From Alcanivoracaceae bacterium (GTDB taxonomy: Bacteria > Pseudomonadota > Gammaproteobacteria > Pseudomonadales > Alcanivoracaceae): DNA of 64,000 nt. The stretch is from the NCBI GenBank assembly GCA_029213045.1, contig JARGPN010000010.1:186001-250000 (forward strand), read 5' to 3'. Made by a program: the position numbers and the translations under genes. The notes beneath the pieces were generated by a model. The model worked only from the letters and a program-made list of their open reading frames with translations. It had not been told where the DNA came from and searched no databases. Positions 47,162-56,023 of this stretch are shown here, piece after piece (the first letter of the stretch is position 1; each line of letters opens with the position of its first letter).

Positions 47162-47315
47162 AACATCTAATGCCCTTAAGCCGAGCTCGCCCGCACGGCA
47201 GTGGATTAGCCGCGGCAAACACTCGACAGGGAATCGATGATTCAAACAATCGCCAACGCCCGTCGTCGCCCACCGCAACGCCTGGTACATTGCAGCGCAC
47301 TGCAATGAACACCTT

Positions 47316-47505
47316 CAGGCCGGTCTCCGGGCTTATGAGCGAAAGCATTCACTTTCCGATAATCGCCTTCCCATGCTTGCGCACAGTGGCACTACAATTA
47401 CCGTTAACTCACTTACCGTTGCGGGGGCAGCGTTGGAATTTGATCGGCGGTTTACAACACAGCGATCAGCACCAACTTCCCGTTTAACACCAACGTTTGC
47501 AAACG
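47316..47505 (-). promoter_or_regulatory. Cobalamin riboswitch
   Basis: Read on the minus strand: a GTTAAACGGGAA stretch and GGTGCTGA, then GCTGCCCCCGCAACGGTAAG, GGGAAGGCG, and the B12 box AAGCCCGGAGACCGGCC at 47318-47335. These are the conserved blocks of the class I cobalamin riboswitch in the right order. It lies 155 bases upstream of btuB and would reduce expression of the whole btuB-btuF-btuC-btuD-cobO-cobQ unit when B12 is plentiful. A further hairpin (CATTGCAG/CTGCAATG, 47288-47307) follows without a T run, so control of translation is more likely than termination. Confidence 0.93.
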
Positions 47506-47527
47506 TCGGGCACCGAAAGGCGGCGTG

Positions 47528-47556
47528 AAACTACCAATCACGGCGGTCGCGGTCAA
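47528..47556 (-). promoter_or_regulatory. Possible btuB promoter ahead of the riboswitch
   Basis: On the minus strand TTGACC and TAGTTT are separated by exactly 17 bases. The -35 matches at five of six positions, the -10 at three. Transcription would start near 47520, just before the riboswitch. It lies after the cobD stop (47581). Confidence 0.45.
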
Positions 47557-47580
47557 AGGAATTCTGCCGACGATGAGCAA

Positions 47581-48639
47581 TCAGCGGAGGGAATTGATAA
47601 TTTTGGGTAATACCGTCTCAAGATGACGCCATTGCTCTTCACCAGCAGGCAGCCCAAAACGTAACGCCGAGGGTTGATTCAATGACCCCATAAAACAACG
47701 AATCAGGACCGCTTGCTTCGCTAGGGCATCGGCAATTGTCACTGCCTTTGGATGAGGGCAGTACACAAACAAATCACAGTGACCCAATGCTGGCAGGCCT
47801 ACAGCAGACACTAGATTGCTCAACCTTTGTCGATCGGCGTTAAGTACGAGGCGATTCTTCTGTTGCCAGACGTTATTTGCTAACGCATGCGCCATCACAA
47901 AACGTGCCGGATGACTTAACGCCCAAGGGCCCAATTTTTCCGATACCGCGTGACACAAACCTTCCGTGGAAAAAACCAATCCCGCACGCAAACCGGCCAA
48001 GCCAAAAAATTTGCCTAACGAGCGCAGCACGATAAGGCCATCTCGATCGCACTGCGGCGCTAATGATTGCGCGTCACTGGCTTCGATAAAGGCCTCATCC
48101 ACGACTAACCAACCTTGCCGCAACGAAAGTTGCGCGTGCCAATGCAGCAAGGTGTCTGCGCTAAATAGCTGGCCAGTTGGATTATTCGGATTAATAACCA
48201 CCAACACATCTAACGCGGGCAGCGCCGCGTCAATGTCTTCCGGCATTAATTCAACCACCTCATGCCCCGCCATACGCCACGCCCGTGCGTGCTCCGCATA
48301 GCCAATAGCGGGCACGCCAACGCGACTGCGGGCACGTAACTGTGGCAACACCTGCAACACCGCCTGCGTACCCGGCACAGCTAAACACCCAACGTTTTCC
48401 CCAACACCGGACCAGTTTCGGGAAACGAGCGTTAATTCATCATCGGCTTCAGGCAAGCGCTGCCAAACGTTGGCAGGTATCGACGGAACGGGATATCCGT
48501 TGGGGTTAATGCCAGTGGAAATGTCCACCCACTGCTCAATAGGAATCTGATACGCGCGCGCTGCAGCGTTTAACTGCCCACCATGTTCATTCGCGACCAC
48601 ATGCGCGCCAGCACCGCCAAAAAAACTCAAATCATTCAT
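47581..48639 (-). CDS. cobD: Threonine-phosphate decarboxylase
   Basis: A 352-residue PLP aminotransferase-fold enzyme that makes (R)-1-aminopropan-2-ol phosphate, the linker of the B12 nucleotide loop (named cobC in Pseudomonas). Seen: DISTGINPNGYPVP near the N terminus, NPNNPTGQLF, and VLRSLGKFFGLAGLRAG with the PLP lysine. It follows cbiB by about 30 bases on the same strand; the riboswitch and btuB lie downstream. Confidence 0.93.
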   Translation of the reverse strand: MNDLSFFGGAGAHVVANEHGGQLNAAARAYQIPIEQWVDISTGINPNGYPVPSIPANVWQRLPEADDELTLVSRNWSGVGENVGCLAVPGTQAVLQVLPQLRARSRVGVPAIGYAEHARAWRMAGHEVVELMPEDIDAALPALDVLVVINPNNPTGQLFSADTLLHWHAQLSLRQGWLVVDEAFIEASDAQSLAPQCDRDGLIVLRSLGKFFGLAGLRAGLVFSTEGLCHAVSEKLGPWALSHPARFVMAHALANNVWQQKNRLVLNADRQRLSNLVSAVGLPALGHCDLFVYCPHPKAVTIADALAKQAVLIRCFMGSLNQPSALRFGLPAGEEQWRHLETVLPKIINSLR

Positions 48640-48668
48640 TACTAAATTTCATCTGTGCCGCCGGTTAC

Positions 48669-49604
48669 TCAGAACATTGCATAAAATAAAATGCCGCTCA
48701 GAGATAACGACACCAGCCATAATAAAACGCCCCGCCTTACTAGTGTGATTGCCCCGACGATCGATGCACCACTGGCTTCATCGCCCATACCCAACACAGG
48801 CCGCTCTTTCCAACCGCCGTGGTAAGGTGCGCCGCCGCCCAACGTAACACGTAGCGCCCCAGCACCTGCCGCCATCACCGGCCCCGCGTTCGGGCTCTCA
48901 CATTGTCGCGCTTGGCTGCGCCAACATTGCCATGCGTTGCGCGAATGCCCGCACAGGCAATATGTCAGTGCAGTGAGCCGAGCCGGACACCAATTCAACA
49001 GATCATCAACACGCGCCACCGCCTTGCCGAATTTTTCAAAGCGCTCTGTGCGATATCCCCACATGGCGTCTAACGTATTTACCGTTCGGTGCAACACCAC
49101 GCCAGGAAGCCCCGCCAGCACAAACCAAAATAAACTGGCAAACACCGCGTCGGCACCGTTTTCCAACATTGATTCAGTGGCCGCCTTGGCCACGCCTTGG
49201 TGATCGAGCGATTGCGTATCACGGCTAACAATACGCGCAACTTGCTCACGCGCCCGAGCAAGATCACCGGCAATCAGCGGCCGTGCAACGGCTTGCCCAT
49301 GCTCACTCAAACTGCGCAGCGCCAGCGCCAACCACAAACCCATTACTTGCACAAAAAACAATAACTCGCTCGATAACGCACACGACAACCACCACGCCAA
49401 CAGCGTGGGCGGCGTCACCAACACCCCCATTGCAAACGCACCACGCGCTATCCCGCCTCGCGTTACGCCAGCGTTCAGGTGCAACTCAAGCCACTGTGCG
49501 GCACGCCCAAAACCCACTAAAGGGTGCGCGCGACGAGGCTCTCCGAGCACGGCGTCCAGCAACACTGCGAGCACACAAACACCGGCAACAGACAAAAAAG
49601 ACAT
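48669..49604 (-). CDS. cbiB: Adenosylcobinamide-phosphate synthase
   Basis: A 311-residue membrane protein joining the aminopropanol linker to adenosylcobyric acid. LDAVLGEPRRAHPLVGFGR at the N terminus, QVARIVSRDTQSLDHQGVAKAATESMLENGADAVFASLFWFVLAG and NTLDAMWGYRTERFEKFGKAVARVDDLLNW are the family signatures. ATG 49604 gives the usual N terminus and has GGAAAG ahead; the frame continues to 49763 but overlaps the cobT promoter region. Divergent from cobT. Confidence 0.94.
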   Translation of the reverse strand: MSFLSVAGVCVLAVLLDAVLGEPRRAHPLVGFGRAAQWLELHLNAGVTRGGIARGAFAMGVLVTPPTLLAWWLSCALSSELLFFVQVMGLWLALALRSLSEHGQAVARPLIAGDLARAREQVARIVSRDTQSLDHQGVAKAATESMLENGADAVFASLFWFVLAGLPGVVLHRTVNTLDAMWGYRTERFEKFGKAVARVDDLLNWCPARLTALTYCLCGHSRNAWQCWRSQARQCESPNAGPVMAAGAGALRVTLGGGAPYHGGWKERPVLGMGDEASGASIVGAITLVRRGVLLWLVSLSLSGILFYAMF

Positions 49605-49731
49605 CAACCACTTTCCACTGATCGCATTTACTAAGGCCGGCAGTTTACTTGACACACCCACCCACCGGGCAGAGGATTTGCCGCTTTCTCGCAGAACGAT
49701 TTTCTGCAGTGCCGTACTCAAGGAGTAAGTT

Positions 49732-50784
49732 GTGACCCAACCCGCCAAGTGGCAGCGCGCCATTCATGCGCCCAACGCTGAGTATCTGAAGGCTGCGAGC
49801 GCGCGCCAAACACAACTCACCAAACCGGCAGGCTCGCTCGGCAAGCTAGAACAAACCGCCATTGATCTGGCCGCGCAACAAGCCCGCGAAAAGCCCGCCG
49901 TCGATAAAATTCATATCGCGGTATTCGCCGCCGATCATGGTGTTTGCGCTGAAGGCATTTCCGCATTCCCGCAAGCTGTCACAGGACAAATGATTGCTAA
50001 TTTCGTGCAAGGCGGCGCAGCCATTAGCGTGATGGCCAAACACCTTGGTGCCCACCTAGACGTTATTAATATGGGCACCGCCACCCCACCGCCGATAGAC
50101 GCAGGCGTCATTGATGAACACATTGCAGCAGGCACAAAAAATTTCATGCACGAACCCGCCATGACGGAAGCTGAATGTGTCGCCGCATTGAATGCTGGAG
50201 ATCGCGCTGCAGAACGCGCGCTGCAGCAACAAGCGGATTTATTTATTGGCGGGGAAATGGGCATTGGCAATACCACCAGCGCCAGCGCTATTGCCTGCGC
50301 ATTATTAAACGAACGCGGCATAGCGCTAGCAGGCCCCGGCACAGGCTTAACCTCTGAAGGCGTGGCGCACAAGGCAAACGTTATCGACCAAGCGTTAGCA
50401 CGGCACGGCAACCAGCACGCACCTTTAACAGTATTAGCATCGCTGGGCGGATTTGAGATTGCCGCCCTAACAGGCGCCATTATTGGCTGTGCTGCACGCG
50501 GAATTCCCGTGCTGGTTGATGGTTTTATTGTGTCGGTTGCCACACTGGTGGCCACGTCATTACGACCTGAAGTCGGCGATTGGTTGCACTTCGCGCACCA
50601 TTCGGAAGAACCAGGCCATACCCGCGTACTGCAAGCATTAAACGCGCGCCCTTTGTTAAACCTTGGCATGCGTTTAGGTGAAGGCAGCGGCGCGGCCGTA
50701 GCAGTGCCACTATTGCGTAGTGCTTGCGCCCTGCACAACAACATGGCGACCTTCGCCGACGCAGGAGTGAGTGATGCCTCTTAA
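49732..50784 (+). CDS. cobT: Nicotinate-nucleotide:dimethylbenzimidazole phosphoribosyltransferase
   Basis: A 350-residue enzyme that makes alpha-ribazole phosphate, the lower ligand. TKPAGSLGKLEQTAIDLAAQQ, VFAADHGVCAEGISAFPQAVT, GGEMGIGNTTSASAIACAL and RLGEGSGAAVAVPLLRSAC (with the catalytic Glu) are present. GTG start at 49732 with AAGGAG seven bases ahead. It overlaps cobC by a few bases and begins the cobT-cobC-cobS unit. Confidence 0.96.
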   Translation: MTQPAKWQRAIHAPNAEYLKAASARQTQLTKPAGSLGKLEQTAIDLAAQQAREKPAVDKIHIAVFAADHGVCAEGISAFPQAVTGQMIANFVQGGAAISVMAKHLGAHLDVINMGTATPPPIDAGVIDEHIAAGTKNFMHEPAMTEAECVAALNAGDRAAERALQQQADLFIGGEMGIGNTTSASAIACALLNERGIALAGPGTGLTSEGVAHKANVIDQALARHGNQHAPLTVLASLGGFEIAALTGAIIGCAARGIPVLVDGFIVSVATLVATSLRPEVGDWLHFAHHSEEPGHTRVLQALNARPLLNLGMRLGEGSGAAVAVPLLRSACALHNNMATFADAGVSDAS

Positions 50785-51397
50785 CAACACCACAACCATT
50801 TTCGATGTGATTCGCCACGGCGAACCGGACGGCGGACAGAAATATCGCGGCCATCGGGATGACCCACTTAGCGACCTTGGCTGGCAGCAAATGCGTGCGG
50901 CGGTTAACGCCGACGAAAGCTGGGATCTGATCATTAGCTCGCCGTTATTACGCTGTCGGGAATTTGCCCAACAGTTCGCGGCGCAAAAAAATATTCCTTT
51001 TTCCGTGGCTGAGGAATTCAAAGAAATTCATTTTGGCAAATGGGAGGGCCTGACACGCGACGAGGTTACCGAGAAATACGGCGATCATCAGGAGCGCTTT
51101 TGGCGTGACGCTGAAAATCATCCGCCAGCGGGCGCTGAAACCATTCAACATTTTCATCAACGCATTGGTGAGGCCTGGGAGCATTGGCGTGACCACATCG
51201 CCGGAAAAAAAGTGCTGCTGGTCTGCCACGGCGGTGTCATACGGATGCTGTTATCCCATGTCCTGTCGCTTTCGCCCAGCAACGCCATGGCAGGATTTCA
51301 CGTACCCTACGCCTGTCGTTCACGCATTCGCATAGACCATACTCCCCACGGTGTGCTGAGTTGTCTTGTTGGCCACGGCAATACCGTGACTGAGTAG
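50774..51397 (+). CDS. cobC: Alpha-ribazole phosphatase-like histidine phosphatase
   Basis: A 207-residue histidine phosphatase. The catalytic RHG is at 14-16 (VIRHGEPDGG), the second His in CHGGVIRMLL, with RGHRDDPLSDLGWQQM and KEIHFGKWEG typical of the family. From its place between cobT and cobS it should remove the phosphate from alpha-ribazole phosphate or adenosylcobalamin phosphate. ATG 50774 has GGAG eight bases ahead and overlaps the cobT end. Confidence 0.9.
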   Translation: MPLNNTTTIFDVIRHGEPDGGQKYRGHRDDPLSDLGWQQMRAAVNADESWDLIISSPLLRCREFAQQFAAQKNIPFSVAEEFKEIHFGKWEGLTRDEVTEKYGDHQERFWRDAENHPPAGAETIQHFHQRIGEAWEHWRDHIAGKKVLLVCHGGVIRMLLSHVLSLSPSNAMAGFHVPYACRSRIRIDHTPHGVLSCLVGHGNTVTE

Positions 51398-51416
51398 CAC
51401 AAAAAGAGACGAAACA

Positions 51417-52178
51417 ATGACTGCGCATTTCTCCCGCATAGAACAACCGCTAAAACTGGCGCTGAGTTTACTCACCCGAATTCCTGTGCGCGTTCACACG
51501 CCGGTGCGCGACGAAGATCAAGCAGCCTCCGTCGCATTTTATCCGCTCATAGGTTTATTGATTGGCGTGATGTTATGGCTCACCGCCCAACTGCTTATTG
51601 CTAGCAACCCGTTTGTCGTCGCAGTAGTGGTATTAATGATTTGGGTTGGCATTACCGGTGCGTTGCACTTAGACGGCCTCGCAGACAGTGCCGACGCCTG
51701 GCTAGGCGGCTTCGGCGATAAACAACGCACACTCGCCATCATGAAGGATCCCGCCAGCGGCCCCGCCGGAGTCGTTGCGATTGTCATCGTCCTGCTGGCA
51801 AAAACCGCCGCGATCAGTGCGCTGATACAACAGCAAAATCTACTGCCGCTGATCATTGCTCCACTGCTCGCCCGTGCTGCCTGCAGTGGATTATTTTTAG
51901 CCCTGCCTTACGTGCGAGAAAACGGTCTAGCCTCCATCGCCAGCCAAAACATTCACCATTCCAAGGTAAAAAATGTTATTCAATTCTCACTGATCACCAG
52001 CGCTCTCGTTGCATTTTTAGGGGGACAATGGGCAATGCTAATCACAGCTGCAATAGTGAGCTTTGTAGGCATGCAGCGAATGAAAAAACGAGTAGATGGG
52101 TTTACCGGCGACACCGCAGGGGCGCAGGTAGAAGTGGTGGAAATGATGACTCTGCTCGTCATCGTAATAACGACGTGA
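51417..52178 (+). CDS. cobS: Adenosylcobinamide-GDP ribazoletransferase
   Basis: A 253-residue membrane enzyme that joins adenosylcobinamide-GDP to alpha-ribazole, the last step of B12 assembly. ALSLLTRIPV, FYPLIGLLIG, GALHLDGLADSADAWLGG with the metal-binding Asp residues, and RTLAIMKDPASGPAGVVAIV are all family segments. It is the third gene of cobT-cobC-cobS and is followed by a terminator. Confidence 0.95.
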   Translation: MTAHFSRIEQPLKLALSLLTRIPVRVHTPVRDEDQAASVAFYPLIGLLIGVMLWLTAQLLIASNPFVVAVVVLMIWVGITGALHLDGLADSADAWLGGFGDKQRTLAIMKDPASGPAGVVAIVIVLLAKTAAISALIQQQNLLPLIIAPLLARAACSGLFLALPYVRENGLASIASQNIHHSKVKNVIQFSLITSALVAFLGGQWAMLITAAIVSFVGMQRMKKRVDGFTGDTAGAQVEVVEMMTLLVIVITT

Positions 52179-52208
52179 AAGGCGGACTGAACTTCTAGGG
52201 AAAAGAAA

Positions 52209-52240
52209 AAAAGCCCCTAACAGCGCCAGGGGCTTTTAAA
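52209..52240 (+). terminator. Terminator after cobS
   Basis: AAAAGCCCCT (52209-52218) pairs with AGGGGCTTTT (52228-52237) around a nine-base loop, 30 bases past the cobS stop. The T run is short. The A-rich left side would also serve transcription arriving on the minus strand from the next genes. Confidence 0.8.
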
Positions 52241-52296
52241 CAGGCTTAGCAAATTTCTTCGCTGCCGAATCTCATTGGATCACTAATTATCTATCC

Positions 52297-52671
52297 CTAG
52301 TTCTCGATGATTACTAGGTTAATAATGTCTCCAGAGATCGATACCCCGATCATAGAGGACGCAATAGTTTGCTTCAAAGCAGTATTATAAGCATCTTTGT
52401 TAGCCGTATAATCAGGAAAAACAACGCCCTCCAAACTCATCGTCGCCTTAAAAGTGACAGAGTCTACTTTCTCTGCCGACACCACTTTGACAGTCCCATG
52501 GCCCGAACTTGTCTCTATCGGGGTTGAGCCTGTGTTTGTGTTACCGACACTAGGACCATAAGAAAACAGCGACCCTGACATGCTTTGCATAGCGCCTGGG
52601 GCGACAGAATCGCCCGCAGTGGCCACGGAGGCCGCGCTCGACAACAGCACAGCTAGAATAAATTTCTTCAT
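52297..52671 (-). CDS. Small exported protein of unknown function
   Basis: A 124-residue protein with a clear signal peptide (residues 1-19, SVATA-GD). The mature part is Ser/Thr/Gly-rich, then shows beta-strand-like segments ending ISGDIINLVIIEN. I recognise no family. GGAG lies eight bases ahead of the ATG. It follows the barrel protein gene by 27 bases on the same strand, so the two probably form one unit and may act together at the outer membrane. Not related to the cobalamin genes around it. Confidence 0.72.
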   Translation of the reverse strand: MKKFILAVLLSSAASVATAGDSVAPGAMQSMSGSLFSYGPSVGNTNTGSTPIETSSGHGTVKVVSAEKVDSVTFKATMSLEGVVFPDYTANKDAYNTALKQTIASSMIGVSISGDIINLVIIEN

Positions 52672-52698
52672 AACACGTTCTCCAATAAAATATTCAGT

Positions 52699-53541
52699 TT
52701 AGAAGCTGAAGCTATAGCCAACACCGCCACTGAACTCAGTGTCTTGGCCAAGACGCTCACCAAGATTAATCGCGCCCAACGTGATCGTTACAGGAACGTC
52801 GTGTAGTGGCGCAAGTGACACACCCGCATTCAAATCACGACCAGTCCAATCGGCAATCAGCGAGTACTTCTCGCTCGGTATCCACGCGATAGAACCGAAC
52901 GCGCCAACATCATCGTTGCCGTCGTAGTCAAAACGTCCTTCACCTACACCAAAATTCAGCGCTAACGATGAAGGGTTGTCGCCGCCTAATACAAGAAATT
53001 TGGTCACCGCAACATAGTAGCTGCTATCGACGTTGTCCGCGGCACCCCAAGGCATAACATTTTCTGCGCCGATCGATACAGCGAGGTCAGGCTTCAAGGT
53101 TTTGTGCAGTTTCAGGCCAAAATTGCCATCTTCGCCAACATCGGAGCCTGGTGCATTGTTGGTTAAGCTGATGATATTGAGCGACGTTTCCAGACCTACT
53201 GTTTTCGTCGCGTCACCGAGCCCAAACACCACACCGGCTGAACCGTCGACATCTTGACTTAGTCGCTCTGCTGTTGCGCCACCAATACCGATACCTGCAC
53301 TGCCCCATGAGGCGCCAAAGCCCACGGGCGACCCCATGGAGATACCTGGCGACGCAGCGGGAGGTAACGCGGAACGCACTAAATCGCGAATTTGCGCTTC
53401 AGTTAGCCCTAAATCCGCCGGCGTGAGGACCCGTTTAGATGGGGTTTCTGCAAAGCCTGCAGCAGATAACATGGCGGCACTCGCCGCAATACAACCAACA
53501 ACCAGAGCACGACGGCTCTTTTGCTTAAATAATAACGTCAC
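52699..53541 (-). CDS. Outer-membrane beta-barrel-like protein
   Basis: A 280-residue protein with a signal peptide (to about residue 32). After a short linker with LTPADLGLTEAQIRDLVRSALPP it has Gly-rich strands alternating with polar ones and ends GVGYSFSF, with the C-terminal Phe of barrel proteins. Function unknown; family not recognised. Start is GTG at 53541, with AAGGGAAAG ahead. It is the first gene of a two-gene unit with the small exported protein, lodged between cobS and cobU. Confidence 0.75.
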   Translation of the reverse strand: MTLLFKQKSRRALVVGCIAASAAMLSAAGFAETPSKRVLTPADLGLTEAQIRDLVRSALPPAASPGISMGSPVGFGASWGSAGIGIGGATAERLSQDVDGSAGVVFGLGDATKTVGLETSLNIISLTNNAPGSDVGEDGNFGLKLHKTLKPDLAVSIGAENVMPWGAADNVDSSYYVAVTKFLVLGGDNPSSLALNFGVGEGRFDYDGNDDVGAFGSIAWIPSEKYSLIADWTGRDLNAGVSLAPLHDVPVTITLGAINLGERLGQDTEFSGGVGYSFSF

Positions 53542-53795
53542 GCTACTTTCCCTTCCCGTTTAAGTAATACATATTGCCTGACGGCAGCCTATGCTAATGA
53601 GTATTTCTTAGTCAATAAATAACATTAATCACTCACCATCTCGCAAACCAGCCCCCCAAAAAAACTCCCAATTAGATAGAGGCGGCAAGTGTACAGAGGG
53701 CCAACAATAAGGGCCGCTTTGTTTGTGCCGATAGATTCAAATACGCATAATCAAAAAACTGCACACTCATGCATCAAATAATTTTCTGAGCGCGT

Positions 53796-54320
53796 TTAGT
53801 TATTTTTAATCGTCATTTCCATACCGGCCACGCTTAACACGACTTTGTCACATTGCTTTGCTAACGCTTGATTCAACCAACCCAACTCATCCGCAAAGCG
53901 ACGCGTCAACGGGTCCATGGCGATGGTGCCGAGACCGACTTCATTGCTAACGATGACGATGTCACCTCGATAACATTCCAGTGCGTCAAGAAACGAACGT
54001 TTTTCTTTTTCGAAAACGTCACCCCCTTCATGCAACAAGTTGCTCACCCAGAGGCTCATACAATCGATCAGTAAGCAGGGAACGTTGTTAGGCGCTTCGT
54101 TTTGACTCGCCACAAGAGCGCCTAGCGCTATGGGCTCTTCTGCTAGCCCCCAACCCGTTGGACGGCGCTGCTGATGCTGGTCTATACGCGCACGCATTTC
54201 TGCGTCGCCAGCAGTGGCAGTGGCGACATAGATCACTGGCGCCGCCTGGTTGGCCGCAAGATTTTCAGCGGCTTGGCTTTTACCTGAACGGATGCCACCA
54301 AGAACAAGGCTATGAGGCAC
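53796..54320 (-). CDS. cobU: Adenosylcobinamide kinase/guanylyltransferase
   Basis: A 174-residue bifunctional enzyme that phosphorylates adenosylcobinamide and adds GMP. P-loop GGIRSGKSQ is at residues 8-16; VIYVATATAGDAEMRARIDQHQQRRP, LLIDCMSLWVSNLL and VSNEVGLGTIAMDPLTRRFADELGWLNQ are signatures. The start is GTG 54320: AAGGAAA lies five bases ahead, and the longer frame to 54371 would run into the ffh terminator. It is separated from cobS by two envelope genes. Confidence 0.93.
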   Translation of the reverse strand: MPHSLVLGGIRSGKSQAAENLAANQAAPVIYVATATAGDAEMRARIDQHQQRRPTGWGLAEEPIALGALVASQNEAPNNVPCLLIDCMSLWVSNLLHEGGDVFEKEKRSFLDALECYRGDIVIVSNEVGLGTIAMDPLTRRFADELGWLNQALAKQCDKVVLSVAGMEMTIKNN

Positions 54321-54356
54321 GTAGCTTTCCTTTTTTGAGTTGTCATTTTCTTCATA

Positions 54357-54400
54357 AAAAAAACGCCACAAGCGAACACATCGTTTGTGGCGTTTTGTTT
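54357..54400 (-). terminator. Terminator after ffh
   Basis: On the minus strand a 15-base-pair stem (AAACGCCACAA and TTGTGGCGTTT arms, one G-U pair) is followed by eight T. It lies about 30 bases past the ffh stop and 40 bases ahead of cobU, so cobU needs its own promoter or read-through. Confidence 0.9.
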
Positions 54401-54424
54401 TAGCGCTCGGTGACGCGGCAACAA

Positions 54425-55822
54425 TTACATACCAGGGAATCCGCCCGGTGGCATGCCACCACCGCCAGCACCGCCGCCGCCCATCATGCCTTGCATGCCA
54501 CGCATCATTTGTTTCATGCCGCCTTTGGTTTTCATTTTCTTCATCATCTTGGCCATCATTTTTTGCTGTTTCAGCAAACGATTCAGGTCAGGGATGTCGA
54601 GGCCGGCACCGGCTGCGATGCGACGCTTGCGTGAACCTTTGATGGATTCAGGGTCACGGCGCTCTTTTACTGTCATGGAATCAATCAGCGCTTCCATGTG
54701 TTTCATTTGTTTCATTGCAGCGGGATCTTGTGCCGCTTGCATTACCCCGCCCATGCCTGGAAGTTTATCCAGCAACGAGGTCATGCCGCCCATGTTACGC
54801 ATTTGTTGGAACTGATCTTTCAGATCCTCGAAATCCATGGCCCGGCCTTTTTTAAACTTCTTGGCCAGTTTTTCTGCTTTGTCTTTATCGAGCTTTCGCT
54901 CAGCTTCTTCAACAAGGGAGAGCACGTCACCCATGCCGAGAATACGTGATGCAATTCGTTCAGGGTGGAACGGCTCAAGGGCATCCGTTTTTTCGCCGAC
55001 GCCAATAAACTTAACCGGCTTGCCGGTAATCGCGCGCACAGAGAGCGCCGCACCGCCGCGTGAGTCACCGTCTGCTTTGGTTAACACCACACCAGTCAAT
55101 GGCAACGCGGCGTTAAATGCTGCGGCAGTGTTGGCCGCATCTTGGCCGGTCATGGCATCTACCACGAACAGCGTTTCAGCGGGGGTAATGGCTGCATGCA
55201 GACGTTTAATTTCCGCCATCATGTCTTCATCGACATGCATGCGGCCTGCGGTATCGACGATCAGTACATCAACATGACGATTGCGCGCTTCGGCTAACGC
55301 TGCGTTAGCGATGTCGACAGGATCTTGATCCACCGTGGACGGGAAGAATTCAGCGTCAACTTCCGCCGCCAGGGTTTTTAGCTGTTCAATCGCAGCGGGG
55401 CGATAAATATCCGCCGACACCACCATGACTTTTTTCTTTTCACGTTCTTTCAGAAAACGCGCAAGTTTACCGACCGAGGTGGTTTTACCCGCACCTTGCA
55501 AACCCGCCATCATAATAATGGCCGGTGGCTTCACTGCGAGGTTTAGCGTTTCGTTGGCATCGCCCATCATGTGGACGAGTTCATCGTTCACAATTTTAAC
55601 GAACGCCTGACCAGGGTTCAGACTTTTCAGTACGTCTTCGCCGAGGGCTTTTTCCTTCACTTGTTCGGTGAAATCTTTCACCACCGACAAGGCAACGTCT
55701 GCTTCAAGCAACGCTTTGCGCACTTCGCGCAGCGTGTCGCGAATATTTTCTTCAGTCAGTTGGCCCTGACCGGTTAGGTTACGCAGCGATTGACCAAGAC
55801 GTTCGCTGAGATTCTCAAACAT
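54425..55822 (-). CDS. ffh: Signal recognition particle protein Ffh
   Basis: A 465-residue GTPase that binds signal sequences of nascent membrane proteins together with 4.5S RNA. The NG domain has MAGLQGAGKTTSVGKLA, DTAGRMHVDEDMM and LTKADGDSRGGAALS; the C-terminal M domain is Met-rich and ends in a Gly/Met-rich tail. Full length. It ends at a strong terminator. ypjD-like and corB genes are divergent, as in other gammaproteobacteria. Confidence 0.98.
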   Translation of the reverse strand: MFENLSERLGQSLRNLTGQGQLTEENIRDTLREVRKALLEADVALSVVKDFTEQVKEKALGEDVLKSLNPGQAFVKIVNDELVHMMGDANETLNLAVKPPAIIMMAGLQGAGKTTSVGKLARFLKEREKKKVMVVSADIYRPAAIEQLKTLAAEVDAEFFPSTVDQDPVDIANAALAEARNRHVDVLIVDTAGRMHVDEDMMAEIKRLHAAITPAETLFVVDAMTGQDAANTAAAFNAALPLTGVVLTKADGDSRGGAALSVRAITGKPVKFIGVGEKTDALEPFHPERIASRILGMGDVLSLVEEAERKLDKDKAEKLAKKFKKGRAMDFEDLKDQFQQMRNMGGMTSLLDKLPGMGGVMQAAQDPAAMKQMKHMEALIDSMTVKERRDPESIKGSRKRRIAAGAGLDIPDLNRLLKQQKMMAKMMKKMKTKGGMKQMMRGMQGMMGGGGAGGGGMPPGGFPGM

Positions 55823-56023
55823 GCGTTTTCTCCACTGTGCCTACCGTTGACCCGGACCGGGCATTTTGGCGACGGTTGAAATCGGCCGACGGCGTTAGGT
55901 TGGCGATTATAGCCAGCATAACAGCAGCGCGTCATGGCTGTTGCTTCAAAAGGCTGAAAGGCTGTGACACACTTTGCCGCCTATCAGGGCGAGCGTCCCT
56001 GTGTTTGGGTACCTAGGAGCACC

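Noticed and set aside
47162-47305. Extended N terminus of btuB
   Set aside because: The extra 48 residues come from the leader downstream of the B12 box; they lack a signal-peptide character, which begins at 47161.
49605-49763. Extended N terminus of cbiB
   Set aside because: It overlaps the cobT start on the other strand, and the standard CbiB N terminus begins at 49604 with a good ribosome site.
49935-50744. Minus-strand frame of 269 codons opposite cobT
   Set aside because: It is wholly antisense to a well-supported gene, has low-complexity Ala/Ser composition and no motif.
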